NCBI RefSeq assembly: GCF_023499255.1
Contig: NZ_CP092183.1
Coordinates: 4,646,501 to 4,710,500, forward strand
From: Couchioplanes caeruleus
GTDB lineage: Bacteria > Actinomycetota > Actinomycetes > Mycobacteriales > Micromonosporaceae
Direction: 5' to 3'
Length of the DNA: 64,000 nt
The translations under genes were made by a program, and so were the position numbers. The notes below the pieces were generated by a model. It was not told the DNA's origin. It worked only from the letters and a program-made list of their open reading frames with translations, and did no database searches. Position 1 is the first letter of the stretch, and every line of letters starts with the position of its first letter. Below are positions 41,223 through 50,175 of the stretch, piece after piece.

Positions 41223-42889
41223 GCCTCACCCTCAAGGTCCTCTGGGACACCAGCCCCGAGGCGATCGCCACGAGGGCCGCGGCGTGGACCGACATGGCGA
41301 AGGACATCGACGACGCCGCCGAGGAGGTCATCCGCGGCAGCCGCGACGTCGAGGACGTGTGGCCGTCCGGGGCCGCCGCCGAGGCCGCCTGGAAACGCGC
41401 CGCCGAGCTGCGGGCCGAGGTGAGCAACGCGTACAACCCGTGCCGGCGGATCGGGCAGGCGCTGCGCGAGCACGCCGACACCGTCCGGTCCCTGCAGGAG
41501 CAGCTGCGCGAGATCACCACCTCGGCGTCGCAGGCCGGCTTCGACGTGGACATCGCCGCCGGCACGGTGACCGCCCCGCAGCGCATGTACGACGAGACCA
41601 CCGCCCCGCACACCGTCGCGCAGCAGGTCAGCGCGTACGTCGGGCAGCTGCAGGGGGTGCTCGACCGGGCCGCGGAGTCCGACGACCGCTGCACGGGCGT
41701 CATCGGCGTGAACCTGCCCGACCCGCGCAGCGGCTTCGGCTCGCTGAGCCTGCGCCCGGTGAGCAAGCAGGACCTCGAGTCGCAGAAGGGCCGCCCGCCC
41801 AAGGACGTGCGCGCCTGGTGGGACTCGCTCACCCCGGAGCAGCAGGAACAGGCCATCCAGGACCATCCCGAGCTGGTCGGGTGGCTCGACGGCGTGCCGG
41901 CCTCCGACCGTGACGTGGCCAACCGCATCACGCTGGACCGCAACCTCGCCGACCTGAACTCGCAGCACACCTCGGTGACCTCGCGCGAGGACTATCTGAA
42001 GGCGATGGCCCAGCAGGGCCGGCTCGGCGAGGTGTACCCGGAGTCCATGAACCCGGTCGGCAGCTACCTGACCGAGATGGACCAGCTCGAGAAGCAGCGC
42101 GAGGACCTCGACAACCGGCTCAAGGGCCCGACCGCGATCCACAACCGGCTCGGCGACACCGGCAAGCCACCCGCGCTGCTGATGGGCTTCGACCCGGCCG
42201 GCGACGGCAAGGCGATCGTGTCCATCGGCGACCCCGACACCGCCGACAACGTGGTGACGTACGTGCCCGGCACCACCGCCGACCTGCCCGGCTTCCAGAC
42301 CGACCTGAACCGGGCCGACGTCATGCGCGCCGACGCGGACGTCTACGGCACCGGCGGGAGCACCGCGTCCATCGTCTGGCTGGGCTACGACGCGCCGGAC
42401 GAGATCCCGAACGCGGTGTCCAAGGACTACGCCCAGGACGGCGCCCCGGCCCTGCGTTCGTTCCAGGACGGACTGCGCGCCACCCACGACGGCGACCCGT
42501 CGCACAACACCGTCATCGGGCACAGCTACGGCAGCACGACGGTCGGGTACGCGGCCAAGGACGGCCACCTCGCCGCCGACGACCTCATCTTCGTCGGCAG
42601 CCCCGGCGTCGGCGTGGACTCCGCCACCGAGCTGCACTTCGACGGCGGGGCCCAGGACGTCTACGCCAGCACCGCCAAGAACGACGTCATCGCGGGGGCC
42701 GGGCTCGACGACAACATGGTGCATGGGGAGAACCCCGACAACCCCGGCTTCGGCGGCCGGCAGTTCACCAGCGCCGACGGGTCCTTCTGGCATCCCATCG
42801 ACACCCACTCGCAATACTGGGACCAGGGAAACCCGTCCCGGAAGAACATCGCACTGGTCGTCACCGGCCAGGGAGACAAGGTCAGCTGA
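41219..42889 (+). CDS. DUF1023 alpha/beta hydrolase with helical WXG-like N-terminus
   Basis: This is a 556-residue protein. The first ~190 residues are helical, with a WXG100-like segment (EEVIRGSRDVEDVWPSGAA, then EVSNAYNPCRRIGQALREHADTVRSLQEQL). The C-terminal half is a DUF1023 alpha/beta hydrolase: the nucleophile is Ser436 in VIGHSYGSTT, VGSPGVGVDSA follows, and a candidate His is in WHPIDTHSQYW. The natural substrate of DUF1023 proteins is not known. There is no Sec signal. It is coupled on both sides (ATGA with the small helical protein, TGATG with the lipoprotein), so the three act together, possibly as a type VII-exported hydrolase with its partner and a membrane-anchored factor. Confidence 0.85.
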   Translation: MSLTLKVLWDTSPEAIATRAAAWTDMAKDIDDAAEEVIRGSRDVEDVWPSGAAAEAAWKRAAELRAEVSNAYNPCRRIGQALREHADTVRSLQEQLREITTSASQAGFDVDIAAGTVTAPQRMYDETTAPHTVAQQVSAYVGQLQGVLDRAAESDDRCTGVIGVNLPDPRSGFGSLSLRPVSKQDLESQKGRPPKDVRAWWDSLTPEQQEQAIQDHPELVGWLDGVPASDRDVANRITLDRNLADLNSQHTSVTSREDYLKAMAQQGRLGEVYPESMNPVGSYLTEMDQLEKQREDLDNRLKGPTAIHNRLGDTGKPPALLMGFDPAGDGKAIVSIGDPDTADNVVTYVPGTTADLPGFQTDLNRADVMRADADVYGTGGSTASIVWLGYDAPDEIPNAVSKDYAQDGAPALRSFQDGLRATHDGDPSHNTVIGHSYGSTTVGYAAKDGHLAADDLIFVGSPGVGVDSATELHFDGGAQDVYASTAKNDVIAGAGLDDNMVHGENPDNPGFGGRQFTSADGSFWHPIDTHSQYWDQGNPSRKNIALVVTGQGDKVS

Positions 42890-43365
42890 TGTCGTCCCTA
42901 CGGCGTACCGCCCTCGCCCTCCTCGCCGCCGGCGCCCTGCTCGCCGGCTGCGACAGCACCCAGGAGCCCACCGTGACGAAAGAGGAAGCCGTCCAGCGGG
43001 TGGCCGCGCGCGCCCAGGAGGCGCTGCAGCAGCTGCCGCCCGGGGCGACGCTCAAGCAGACCCTGCACACGCCCGACCTGGCCTGCGACGACCAGAACCG
43101 CGACGGCGCGGTGTTCGTGGAGACCACCTACCAGGTGATCTACCCGCAGGGCTGGCCGGTCGACCAGACCATGGCGACGATCAGCGCGTACTGGGACAGC
43201 CACGGCTACAAGGCCGTGCGCGACGACCGCGACGACACCACGCATCCGGAGCTCGTGGTCGAGAAGGAGGACGACGGGTTCCGCATCGGCTACGTGATCA
43301 GCCATCGCGCCAACGGGACCGAGGACGTCTACCTGCGCAGCAGCTCGCCCTGTTTCCAGCCCTGA
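42889..43365 (+). CDS. Small lipoprotein of the DUF1023 unit
   Basis: This is a 158-residue lipoprotein with signal peptide and lipobox LLAGC (Cys21). The mature part has no recognised domain and a mixed alpha/beta look (VETTYQVIYPQGWPVDQTMATISAYWDSHGYK, then VVEKEDDGFRIGYVIS), with one late Cys pairing candidate (SSPCFQP). Its ATG shares one base with the DUF1023 stop. It could be an immunity or accessory factor at the membrane; that role is a guess from context. Confidence 0.8.
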   Translation: MSSLRRTALALLAAGALLAGCDSTQEPTVTKEEAVQRVAARAQEALQQLPPGATLKQTLHTPDLACDDQNRDGAVFVETTYQVIYPQGWPVDQTMATISAYWDSHGYKAVRDDRDDTTHPELVVEKEDDGFRIGYVISHRANGTEDVYLRSSSPCFQP

Positions 43366-43400
43366 TCGTCGCGGGGCCACGCAGCCCTTAGGGTAGGCGC

Positions 43401-44627
43401 ATGGCACACGAGGACGCCTCATGGCACGGTCTCGTCAGGGAGATCCTGGACCGCTCGCACCTGTGGCGGCCGGAGGACCTTGCCGGCGTCGTCGACGGCG
43501 CGGCCGGCCGCCTCGGCCTGCGGACCACGATCTACGTGATCGACCACGAGCAGCGCTTCCTGCGCCCGCTCGGCGTACCCGGCCGTGATCTGCCGGAGCC
43601 GCTGGCGGTCGACGGCACCGAGGGCGGAGCGGCGTTCATCGGCGTGGAGTCCGTCCCGGCGGGCGACCGGTTGTGGTCGCCGATGGTGAACGGCACGGAC
43701 CGCCTCGGCGTCGTCGAATACCGGCTGCCGGCCGGCGCGGCGGAACCCGACCGGCATCTGGTGCGGGAGTGCGAGCTCGTGGCCGGGCTCGTCGGGCATC
43801 TGATCACCACGACGCAGCCCCGCGGCGACCTGCTGCGCCTGGCCCAGCGCTCGCGGCCGATGACGCCGGGCGCCGAGCTGCTCTGGGAGCTGCTGCCCCC
43901 GCTGACGGTCAGCGTCGGCGACTTCGCCGTGGCGGCCGTCCTCGAACCGGCGTACGACGTGGGCGGGGACGCGTTCGACTACGTGGCCGACGACCGGCGC
44001 CCGCAGTTCGTCGTGCTGGACGCCGCCGGCCGCCGGTTGCGGGCCGGCCTGGCCGCGGCGGTGGTGCTGTCCAGCATCCGGGCCGCCCGCCGCGCCGGTG
44101 GCGACCTGCTCGAGCAGGCCCGCGCCGCCGACGCCGAGCTGCTGCAGCAGTTCCCCGACGCACGTTTCGCCACGGCCGTGCTGGCCGAACTCGACCTCGA
44201 CAAGGGCGTGCTGCGCTACGTCAACGCCGGTCATCCGCCGCCGCTGGTGATGCGCGACGGCAAGGTCGTCGAGACGCTCACTGAGGGCCGCCGCATGCCG
44301 CTGGGCATCCCCGACCCGCAGGCCGCGTACGGCGAGGTGACGCTGCACCCCGGCGACCGGCTGGTGCTCTACACCGACGGCGTCACCGAGGCCCGCGACG
44401 CCGCGGGCGAGCAGTTCGGCGTCCGGCGCCTCGCCGACCTGGTCGAACACCACTGTGCGGACGACGCGCCGCTGTCGGAAAGCCTGCGCCGGCTGTCCCA
44501 CGCCGTCCTCGATCACCAGGACGGGCCCCCGGCGGACGACCTGACGCTGGTGCTGGTGGAGTGGTCGGCGGGCGCGGCGCTGCGGACCGTGCCGCCGACC
44601 TCACGAGAGAGCGCAACGGCCGGATGA
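43401..44627 (+). CDS. RsbU/SpoIIE-type PP2C phosphatase with N-terminal sensor region
   Basis: This is a 408-residue regulator of anti-sigma antagonists. Residues 1-140 look like a GAF-type sensor (LVREILDRSHLWRPEDL, TIYVIDHEQRFLRPLG). The SpoIIE phosphatase domain follows, with metal Asp residues in YDVGGDAFDY and DDLTLVLVEW and LVLYTDGVTEARD. The usual DVMGHG loop reads VLDAAGRRLRAG, so the His-Gly is replaced by Arg-Arg. The stop overlaps the STAS gene (ATGA). It probably dephosphorylates that STAS protein to free it for binding an anti-sigma kinase not seen here. Confidence 0.9.
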   Translation: MAHEDASWHGLVREILDRSHLWRPEDLAGVVDGAAGRLGLRTTIYVIDHEQRFLRPLGVPGRDLPEPLAVDGTEGGAAFIGVESVPAGDRLWSPMVNGTDRLGVVEYRLPAGAAEPDRHLVRECELVAGLVGHLITTTQPRGDLLRLAQRSRPMTPGAELLWELLPPLTVSVGDFAVAAVLEPAYDVGGDAFDYVADDRRPQFVVLDAAGRRLRAGLAAAVVLSSIRAARRAGGDLLEQARAADAELLQQFPDARFATAVLAELDLDKGVLRYVNAGHPPPLVMRDGKVVETLTEGRRMPLGIPDPQAAYGEVTLHPGDRLVLYTDGVTEARDAAGEQFGVRRLADLVEHHCADDAPLSESLRRLSHAVLDHQDGPPADDLTLVLVEWSAGAALRTVPPTSRESATAG

Positions 44628-44971
44628 GCACGGAGATCCTCAGCGTCACCACCCGCGACACGGCCGAGGGCGCCCGGGTCGTGGCGGCGGCCGGCGACCT
44701 GGACCACGACAGCGTCCCGATGCTGCGCGACGCCGTCGAGGCGGCGTGGACCGACGGGCGCGACCACGTCGTGGTCGACCTGGCGCTGGTCACCTTCTGC
44801 GACTCCGCCGGGCTCAGCCTCTTCGTCGAGGCGCACCGCCGCGCGCAGGCCCGCCACGGCTCGTTCCGGCTGGCCGCGCCCGGCCGGACGGTGCGCTACG
44901 TGCTGGAGGCCACCAACCTGGGCCGCTACCTGAGCATCCACCCCAGCCTCGACGAGGCGCTGCGAGGCTAG
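44624..44971 (+). CDS. STAS-domain anti-sigma factor antagonist
   Basis: This is a 115-residue antagonist of the SpoIIAA/RsbV type. The phosphorylation site is Ser61 in FCDSAGLSLF, preceded by the typical strand DHVVVDLALVT. It should bind and neutralise an anti-sigma kinase when unphosphorylated; the partner phosphatase is the overlapping upstream gene. The start at 44624 gives the compact domain; an in-frame codon farther upstream would lie inside the phosphatase gene. Its end is 3 bp from the end of the convergent chemoreceptor gene. Confidence 0.92.
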   Translation: MSTEILSVTTRDTAEGARVVAAAGDLDHDSVPMLRDAVEAAWTDGRDHVVVDLALVTFCDSAGLSLFVEAHRRAQARHGSFRLAAPGRTVRYVLEATNLGRYLSIHPSLDEALRG

Positions 44972-44974
44972 ACA

Positions 44975-46576
44975 TCATCGACGGAAGGCCGAGACCAGGC
45001 CGGTGAGCCGGGTCGACATCCGGGCCAGCTCGACCGTGGCCTGCTGGGTCTCCTCGACGCCCCGGCTGGTACGTCCCGCCGCATCGGCGACGCCGGTGAT
45101 GCTCTTGGCGATGTCGCCGGTGCCGGTGGCCGCCTCGGAGACGCTGCGGTTCATCTCGGCGGTCGTCGCGGTCTGCTCCTCCACCGCCGAGGCGATGGTG
45201 GTCTGGAAGTCGTTGATCCGCGCGATGACCTTCGAGATCTCGTCGATGGCGGTGACCGCGCCGGTGGTGTCGGCCTGGATCGCCTCGATGCGCCGGGAGA
45301 TGTCCTCGGTGGCCTTCGCCGTCTCCTGAGCCAGGTCCTTGACCTCGCTGGCGACCACGGCGAAGCCCTTGCCCATCTCCCCGGCCCGGGCCGCCTCGAT
45401 GGTGGCGTTCAGCGCGAGCAGGTTGGTCTGCTCGGCGATCGACGTGATCACCTTGACGACGTTGCCGATCTCGGCGGAGGACTCCCCCAGCTTGTTCATC
45501 GTGGCCGAGGTGGTCGACGCCAGCGTGACCGCCTCCGCCGCGACCTGGGCCGCCTCGGTGGCGTTCTGGGAGATCTCCCGGATGGAGGCGCCCATCTCCT
45601 CCGCGCCGGCCGACACGGTGTCGACGCTGCGCGAGATCTCCTCGGCCGCGGCGGAGACCGTCTGCGACTCCGTCGACGCGTTCTGCGCGGACTCGGCGAT
45701 CTGCGCGGCCGTCGCACTCATCTGCTCCGAGGCGCCGGCCAGCGAGGACGCCGACTCGTCGATGGTGCCCACGGTCCGGCGCAGGGAGGCGACCGCCGCG
45801 TCGAGCGCCCGGCCCATCTGCCCGGTCTCGTCGCGCGACGTCAGGCCGCTGGAGCGGGTGAGGTCGTTGGCCGCCAGCGCGTCGCAGACCGCCTTGACCC
45901 GGCCGAGCGACCTGACGATGCGGCGCGCCACCAGCAGCCCGAGCAGCAGGGCGAGGATCAGGCCGACGACCAGCAGGATCAGCGACAGCATCCGGCTGAA
46001 GCCGTACGTGTCCTTCGCCGCGTCCGAGTTCCTGACCGCGTCGGCCGTCTCCGCGGCGTCCAGCTCGGTGAGGTCCTTGTCCATCTCGGCGAGCAACGGC
46101 TCCGCCTCGGTGTCGCGGACCGACGACCACTGCGAAAGGTGGTTGCCGTCGCCCAGGGTGAGCAGCTTGGTGCGGGCGAGGTCGGCGTACGACTGCCAGG
46201 TGGTCTGCAGGTCGCCGATGGTCTGCGGGCTGCCGGCCGGGTCGCTGCCCCGGTACGCGGTCATGGCGTCGCCGAAGGCTGCCAGGTCGGCCGTGAACCG
46301 GTCGGTGAACCTCTTCGCGACGGCGTCGTCCGGCGACAGCGCCTGGTTCGCGGCGTCGAGCTGGGCCTGGGCGGCGGACGACTCCAGGTGCCCGACCGCC
46401 TTGATGCTCGCCACGTTGCTGCGCGCGATGAGGTTCGCGGCGTCGCTGGTCTTCTGCAGCCCGATCAGGCCGGTGACGCCCACGATCACCGCCACGAGCG
46501 CGGCCGTGGCCACCGCGCCGAGCACCTTCAGGTTGACGCTGAGGTCGTCCAGCGACCATCGTCTGCCTGCAGCCAT
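44975..46576 (-). CDS. Methyl-accepting chemotaxis protein
   Basis: This is a 533-residue membrane receptor. It has a short N-terminus, membrane helix 1 ([23 protein letters not shown]), an extracytoplasmic four-helix sensor of about 150 residues, membrane helix 2 ([21 protein letters not shown]), a HAMP domain and a long signalling coiled coil. The hairpin tip contains [36 protein letters not shown], the conserved CheA/CheW contact. Many Glu/Gln pairs could be methylation sites. No che or flagellar genes are nearby. Presence of an intact receptor suggests motile cells or zoospores. Confidence 0.94.
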   Translation of the reverse strand: MAAGRRWSLDDLSVNLKVLGAVATAALVAVIVGVTGLIGLQKTSDAANLIARSNVASIKAVGHLESSAAQAQLDAANQALSPDDAVAKRFTDRFTADLAAFGDAMTAYRGSDPAGSPQTIGDLQTTWQSYADLARTKLLTLGDGNHLSQWSSVRDTEAEPLLAEMDKDLTELDAAETADAVRNSDAAKDTYGFSRMLSLILLVVGLILALLLGLLVARRIVRSLGRVKAVCDALAANDLTRSSGLTSRDETGQMGRALDAAVASLRRTVGTIDESASSLAGASEQMSATAAQIAESAQNASTESQTVSAAAEEISRSVDTVSAGAEEMGASIREISQNATEAAQVAAEAVTLASTTSATMNKLGESSAEIGNVVKVITSIAEQTNLLALNATIEAARAGEMGKGFAVVASEVKDLAQETAKATEDISRRIEAIQADTTGAVTAIDEISKVIARINDFQTTIASAVEEQTATTAEMNRSVSEAATGTGDIAKSITGVADAAGRTSRGVEETQQATVELARMSTRLTGLVSAFRR

Positions 46577-46676
46577 CGTGTCCCCCGGATGGACGGCCCG
46601 GCGGCGCCGGGTTCTCCCGCCATCATCGGCACTGACGGCGGCCCACCGCGCGGGATTCGCCGAAGAGCCGGCCGGC

Positions 46677-47993
46677 TCAGGCGGGAGCGGAGGCGCCGGG
46701 CGCGTACACCATGACGCCCAGCGAGCCGGTGTCGAGCCGGCCGTCGGCCTGCAGCCGGAAGCGCCAGCGGTCCTCGCTGGTCGCGCCGAGCACGACCACC
46801 GCCCAGGCGGCGTCGCCGCGGGCCGCCAGCTCGCCGATGCGGGGCAGGTCGTGCGCCGGCGGGGCGGAGCCGAGCAGCAGGACCCCGGCACCCGGGGGCT
46901 GGGCCTCCGCGGCGGCGATCGCCTCGTCGACGGTCTGCGCCGAGGTCACCTGCACCCCGGGGGCGACGTGGTGGCTGAGGCCGCCCGCGACCACCCGTAC
47001 CCCGGGAGACCAGGGGCTGGTGGTCAGCTCGGTCGCCCACGCCGCGGCGAGCGCGGCGGTGGCGCCCGGATCGCCCTGCAGCGCGATGACCCCGGGTGCC
47101 TGACCCAGGTCGAGCAGCTCGCGGGTGCCGTACAGGGAGCCGAGCGTGACCAGGCGGGGGCACAGCGCCGCGGCGGCCGGGTCGACCGGCAGCACCTGCA
47201 GGTCGCGCAGCGCGGCCACCCACAGCCGGCCGCCGTCCTGCGCCGTCCACGGCGCCGGGGCCGGCTCGTGCGGCACGACCAGGCGCAGCTTGAGCCACGC
47301 CTCGTCGACCGAGACGCCGTAGATCGCCGGGACGCCCGCGCCCGCCGCCGTCGTGAGCACCCGCAGCGCCCGGTCGACGGTCCAGGAGGCGGCGGTGTCG
47401 AACAGGTGGGCGGGCGGCCCGGTGCGCTGCCGCGGGATGCCCAGGGCGGCCGCCGCGGCCGGGGCGCTGCGGCGACGACGCAGGAGCAGCAGGAGCAGGG
47501 CCGCGCCGGCGAGCGCGAGCAGGACCCCGAGGATCAGCACCACGGGCAGCCACGAGAACGCGGTGTCCGCCGCGGCGGCCACCGGGGAGCTGCTGCTCGT
47601 GGCGGAGGGCGCCGGCGGGGACGGGCTGGCTGTCGGCAGCGCGGAGAACTCCACGCCGGGGCCCTGCGCGTCGGGCGGCAGCCGCAGGATCCACCCGGGC
47701 TCGATCTCGTCGGGCACGGTGAGCCGCTTGCCGTCGGGCTGCAGCCGGCCCTTGTTCAGCGCGAAGATCTCACTGTTGCGGTCGCCGTCGCCGAGGAACC
47801 GCTCGGCGATCTCGTACAGGAACTCGTCCTGGCCGTTGAAGCTGGGCCGCACCCTGTACCACTTCACCGGGTCCGTGGGCTCGGCGAGGACGGCGTACGC
47901 GGCCACCGGCGCCGCGGCGACCGGGCCCGGTGCGTGCGGCGCCGCGCCGGCGAGGGCGGCGAGCAGCGCCATGAGAACGATTCGCGCGCGCAT
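46677..47993 (-). CDS. LysM-like membrane protein, unknown function
   Basis: This is a 438-residue protein. The ATG at 47993 gives a signal-like hydrophobic start ([16 protein letters not shown]). Next is a LysM-like stretch ([39 protein letters not shown], ending [12 protein letters not shown]), a Pro/Ser linker, a central membrane helix ([23 protein letters not shown]) and a 240-residue alpha/beta cytoplasmic part. Related actinobacterial proteins combine LysM, a membrane helix and a large cytoplasmic region and are often of unknown role. A peptidoglycan-sensing function is plausible. An alternative start lies 16 codons upstream without a better ribosome site. Confidence 0.75.
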   Translation of the reverse strand: MRARIVLMALLAALAGAAPHAPGPVAAAPVAAYAVLAEPTDPVKWYRVRPSFNGQDEFLYEIAERFLGDGDRNSEIFALNKGRLQPDGKRLTVPDEIEPGWILRLPPDAQGPGVEFSALPTASPSPPAPSATSSSSPVAAAADTAFSWLPVVLILGVLLALAGAALLLLLLRRRRSAPAAAAALGIPRQRTGPPAHLFDTAASWTVDRALRVLTTAAGAGVPAIYGVSVDEAWLKLRLVVPHEPAPAPWTAQDGGRLWVAALRDLQVLPVDPAAAALCPRLVTLGSLYGTRELLDLGQAPGVIALQGDPGATAALAAAWATELTTSPWSPGVRVVAGGLSHHVAPGVQVTSAQTVDEAIAAAEAQPPGAGVLLLGSAPPAHDLPRIGELAARGDAAWAVVVLGATSEDRWRFRLQADGRLDTGSLGVMVYAPGASAPA

Positions 47994-48088
47994 GGACGGG
48001 ACCTTACCGCCGTCGATCTCCAGCCGTCGGCGCGAGGTCATCCGGCGTTCAGGGGGTGGACGCGGAGGGCTCCTAGCCTTCGGGCGTC

Positions 48089-49021
48089 ATGGACACCACC
48101 CCCGAGGTCAGCGTGGTCATCCCGACCCGCAACCGTCCCGAGCTCCTGGCCCGCGCGGTCCGTGGCGTGCTGGCACAGACCGTCACCGCGCTCGAGGTCG
48201 TCGTCGTGGCGGACGGCCCCGACGAGGCGACACCCAAGGCCCTGGCGGAGATCGGCGATCCCCGGGTGCGCCTGATCGCCCTGCCGGTCCGGGCCGGCGC
48301 GCCGAACGCCCGCAACGCCGGCATCCGCGAGGCCCGCGCGCCGTGGACCGCGCTGCTCGACGACGACGACGAGTGGCTGCCGCGGAAGCTGGCCGTGCAA
48401 CTGGAGCTGGCCCGCTCGGCGGACTGCGCCCGACCCGTGGTCTCCAGCCGGCTGCTGAACCGTACGCCCCGGGCGGAGTACGTGATGCCGCGGCGGCTGC
48501 CCGCCGAGGGTGAGCACCTGAGCGAGTACTTCACCGTGCGGCGGGGCCTGTTCCACGGCGACGGCTTCATCCAGACGTCGACGATCCTGGCGCCCACGGA
48601 GCTGCTGCGCGCGGTGCCGTTCACCGTGGGCCTGCGCCGGCAGCAGGAACTGGACTGGGCGCTGCGCGCGATCCGCGCCGAGGGCACCGGGCTGATCGTG
48701 GCCGCCGAGCCGCTGGTGGTGTGGCACCAGGACGAGGACCGGGACCGGATCAGCCACGCGATGCCCTGGGAGTCGCAGCTGGCGTGGTTGCGGCGCAGCC
48801 GGGAGCTGTTCACGCCGCGGGCGTACGCGGCCTTCACGATGAGCGTGCTCAGCTCGATGGCCGCCCCGACGCGCAGCGCCACGGTCTTCCGCGAGCTGCT
48901 GCGCGAGGCCCGTACGCACGGCCGCCCCGCACCCGTCGACTACCTGACGCACCTGCAGATCTGGGCGATCCCGCCGCACCTGCGGCACGTGCTGCGCGAC
49001 CGGGTGCTGGGGCGCCGGTGA
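48089..49021 (+). CDS. Family 2 glycosyltransferase
   Basis: This is a 310-residue GT-A enzyme. SVVIPTRNRPELLARAVRGVLAQT is the nucleotide-sugar-binding start, and LDDDDEWLP carries the metal-binding DxD. It has no membrane helix, so it acts at the cytoplasmic face. The GTGA overlap with the following GT4 gene couples the two. It probably adds a sugar to a cell-surface glycan or glycolipid; donor and acceptor are unknown. Confidence 0.9.
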   Translation: MDTTPEVSVVIPTRNRPELLARAVRGVLAQTVTALEVVVVADGPDEATPKALAEIGDPRVRLIALPVRAGAPNARNAGIREARAPWTALLDDDDEWLPRKLAVQLELARSADCARPVVSSRLLNRTPRAEYVMPRRLPAEGEHLSEYFTVRRGLFHGDGFIQTSTILAPTELLRAVPFTVGLRRQQELDWALRAIRAEGTGLIVAAEPLVVWHQDEDRDRISHAMPWESQLAWLRRSRELFTPRAYAAFTMSVLSSMAAPTRSATVFRELLREARTHGRPAPVDYLTHLQIWAIPPHLRHVLRDRVLGRR

Positions 49022-50175
49022 GCCGCGTCGTCGTCTGGCGCAGCGCGCTGCTGTCCGGCTCGGAGACGTTCGTCCGCGCCCAGGCCCGCGCGCTGACCCG
49101 CTGGGACGCCCGGTTCCTCGGCGCCGTCAGGGTGGACTCGCCGCTGGCCGAGGAGACCGACGTCATCGCGTTCCCGCCGGGGTTCCCCCGGCTGCGGCTG
49201 ACCGGGCGTTCCCCGCGGCTGCGCCGGATCCTGGCCGGGCTGGGACCCGACCTGGTGCACGCCCACTTCGGCGGGGACGGCTGGCTGGTCAGCGCAGCGG
49301 CGGCGGAGCTGGGCGTGCCGCTGGTCGTCACCGTGCACGGCCACGACGTGACCCGCCAGCCGCTCGCCCGCGGCCTCAGGGGCATGCGCCACCGGCGCAA
49401 CCTGCGCACGGTGTTCCGCCGGGCGGCGCTGATCCTCGCCGTGTCCGAGCCCATCCGGGACGCCGCGATCGCCCGGGGCGCCGACCCCGCGAAGGTCCGC
49501 GTGCACCACACCGGCGTCGCGGTTCCCCCGGCGGCACCCGCGCGGCCGAAGGAGTGGGACGTCGTCTTCGTCGGCCGGTTCGTGCCGAAGAAGGGCCTCG
49601 ACGACCTCGTGGCGGCGCTCGGCACGCTGGACGACCTGGCGCCGCGTGTCCTGCTGGCCGGCGACGGCCCGCTGCTGCCCGAGATCCGCTCCCAGGCGGC
49701 CGGCCTCGGCCTCGACGCCACGTTCCCCGGCGCGCTCGGCCACGCCGCCGCGGAACGGGCCATGGCGTCGGCGAAGGTGTTCGCGTCGCCGTCGCGGACC
49801 GCACCCGACGGTGACAGCGAAGGGCTGCCCACCACGATCCTGGAGGCCGCGGCCCGGGGCGTACCCGTGGTGTCGACCCGGCACAGCGGCATCCCGGAGG
49901 CCGTCGTTCACGGCGAGACCGGGCTGCTCGGCGCGGAGGGCGACCGGGTGGCCCTGGCGGCGCACCTGCGGCTGCTGCTGAGCGACGGCGAGCTGCGGGA
50001 ACGCCTCGGGCGCCGGGCCCGCGAGCACGTGCGGGAACGGTTCGACCTGGCCGTGCAGACCCGGCGCCTCGAGGATCTCTACGACGCCGTCATCCGGGGC
50101 GGCGCAGCAGGCGGCGGGCCGCGCGTACCCCGCCCACAAACGCCTGCCCCGCCCGGGCCGGACCCGTACCGCTGA
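49018..50175 (+). CDS. Family 4 glycosyltransferase (GT-B fold)
   Basis: This is a 385-residue retaining glycosyltransferase. The N-terminal domain has DLVHAHFGGDGW and TVHGHDV. The C-terminal domain has FVGRFVPKKGLDDL and the donor-binding EX7E-like segment DSEGLPTTILEAAARGVPVVST. The GTG start overlaps the GT2 stop by 4 bp. The last ~25 residues are Pro/Gly-rich. Its 3' end overlaps the convergent methyltransferase-like gene by 86 bp, a large overlap for this window, so part of that tail may be dispensable. Confidence 0.9.
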   Translation: MSRVVVWRSALLSGSETFVRAQARALTRWDARFLGAVRVDSPLAEETDVIAFPPGFPRLRLTGRSPRLRRILAGLGPDLVHAHFGGDGWLVSAAAAELGVPLVVTVHGHDVTRQPLARGLRGMRHRRNLRTVFRRAALILAVSEPIRDAAIARGADPAKVRVHHTGVAVPPAAPARPKEWDVVFVGRFVPKKGLDDLVAALGTLDDLAPRVLLAGDGPLLPEIRSQAAGLGLDATFPGALGHAAAERAMASAKVFASPSRTAPDGDSEGLPTTILEAAARGVPVVSTRHSGIPEAVVHGETGLLGAEGDRVALAAHLRLLLSDGELRERLGRRAREHVRERFDLAVQTRRLEDLYDAVIRGGAAGGGPRVPRPQTPAPPGPDPYR

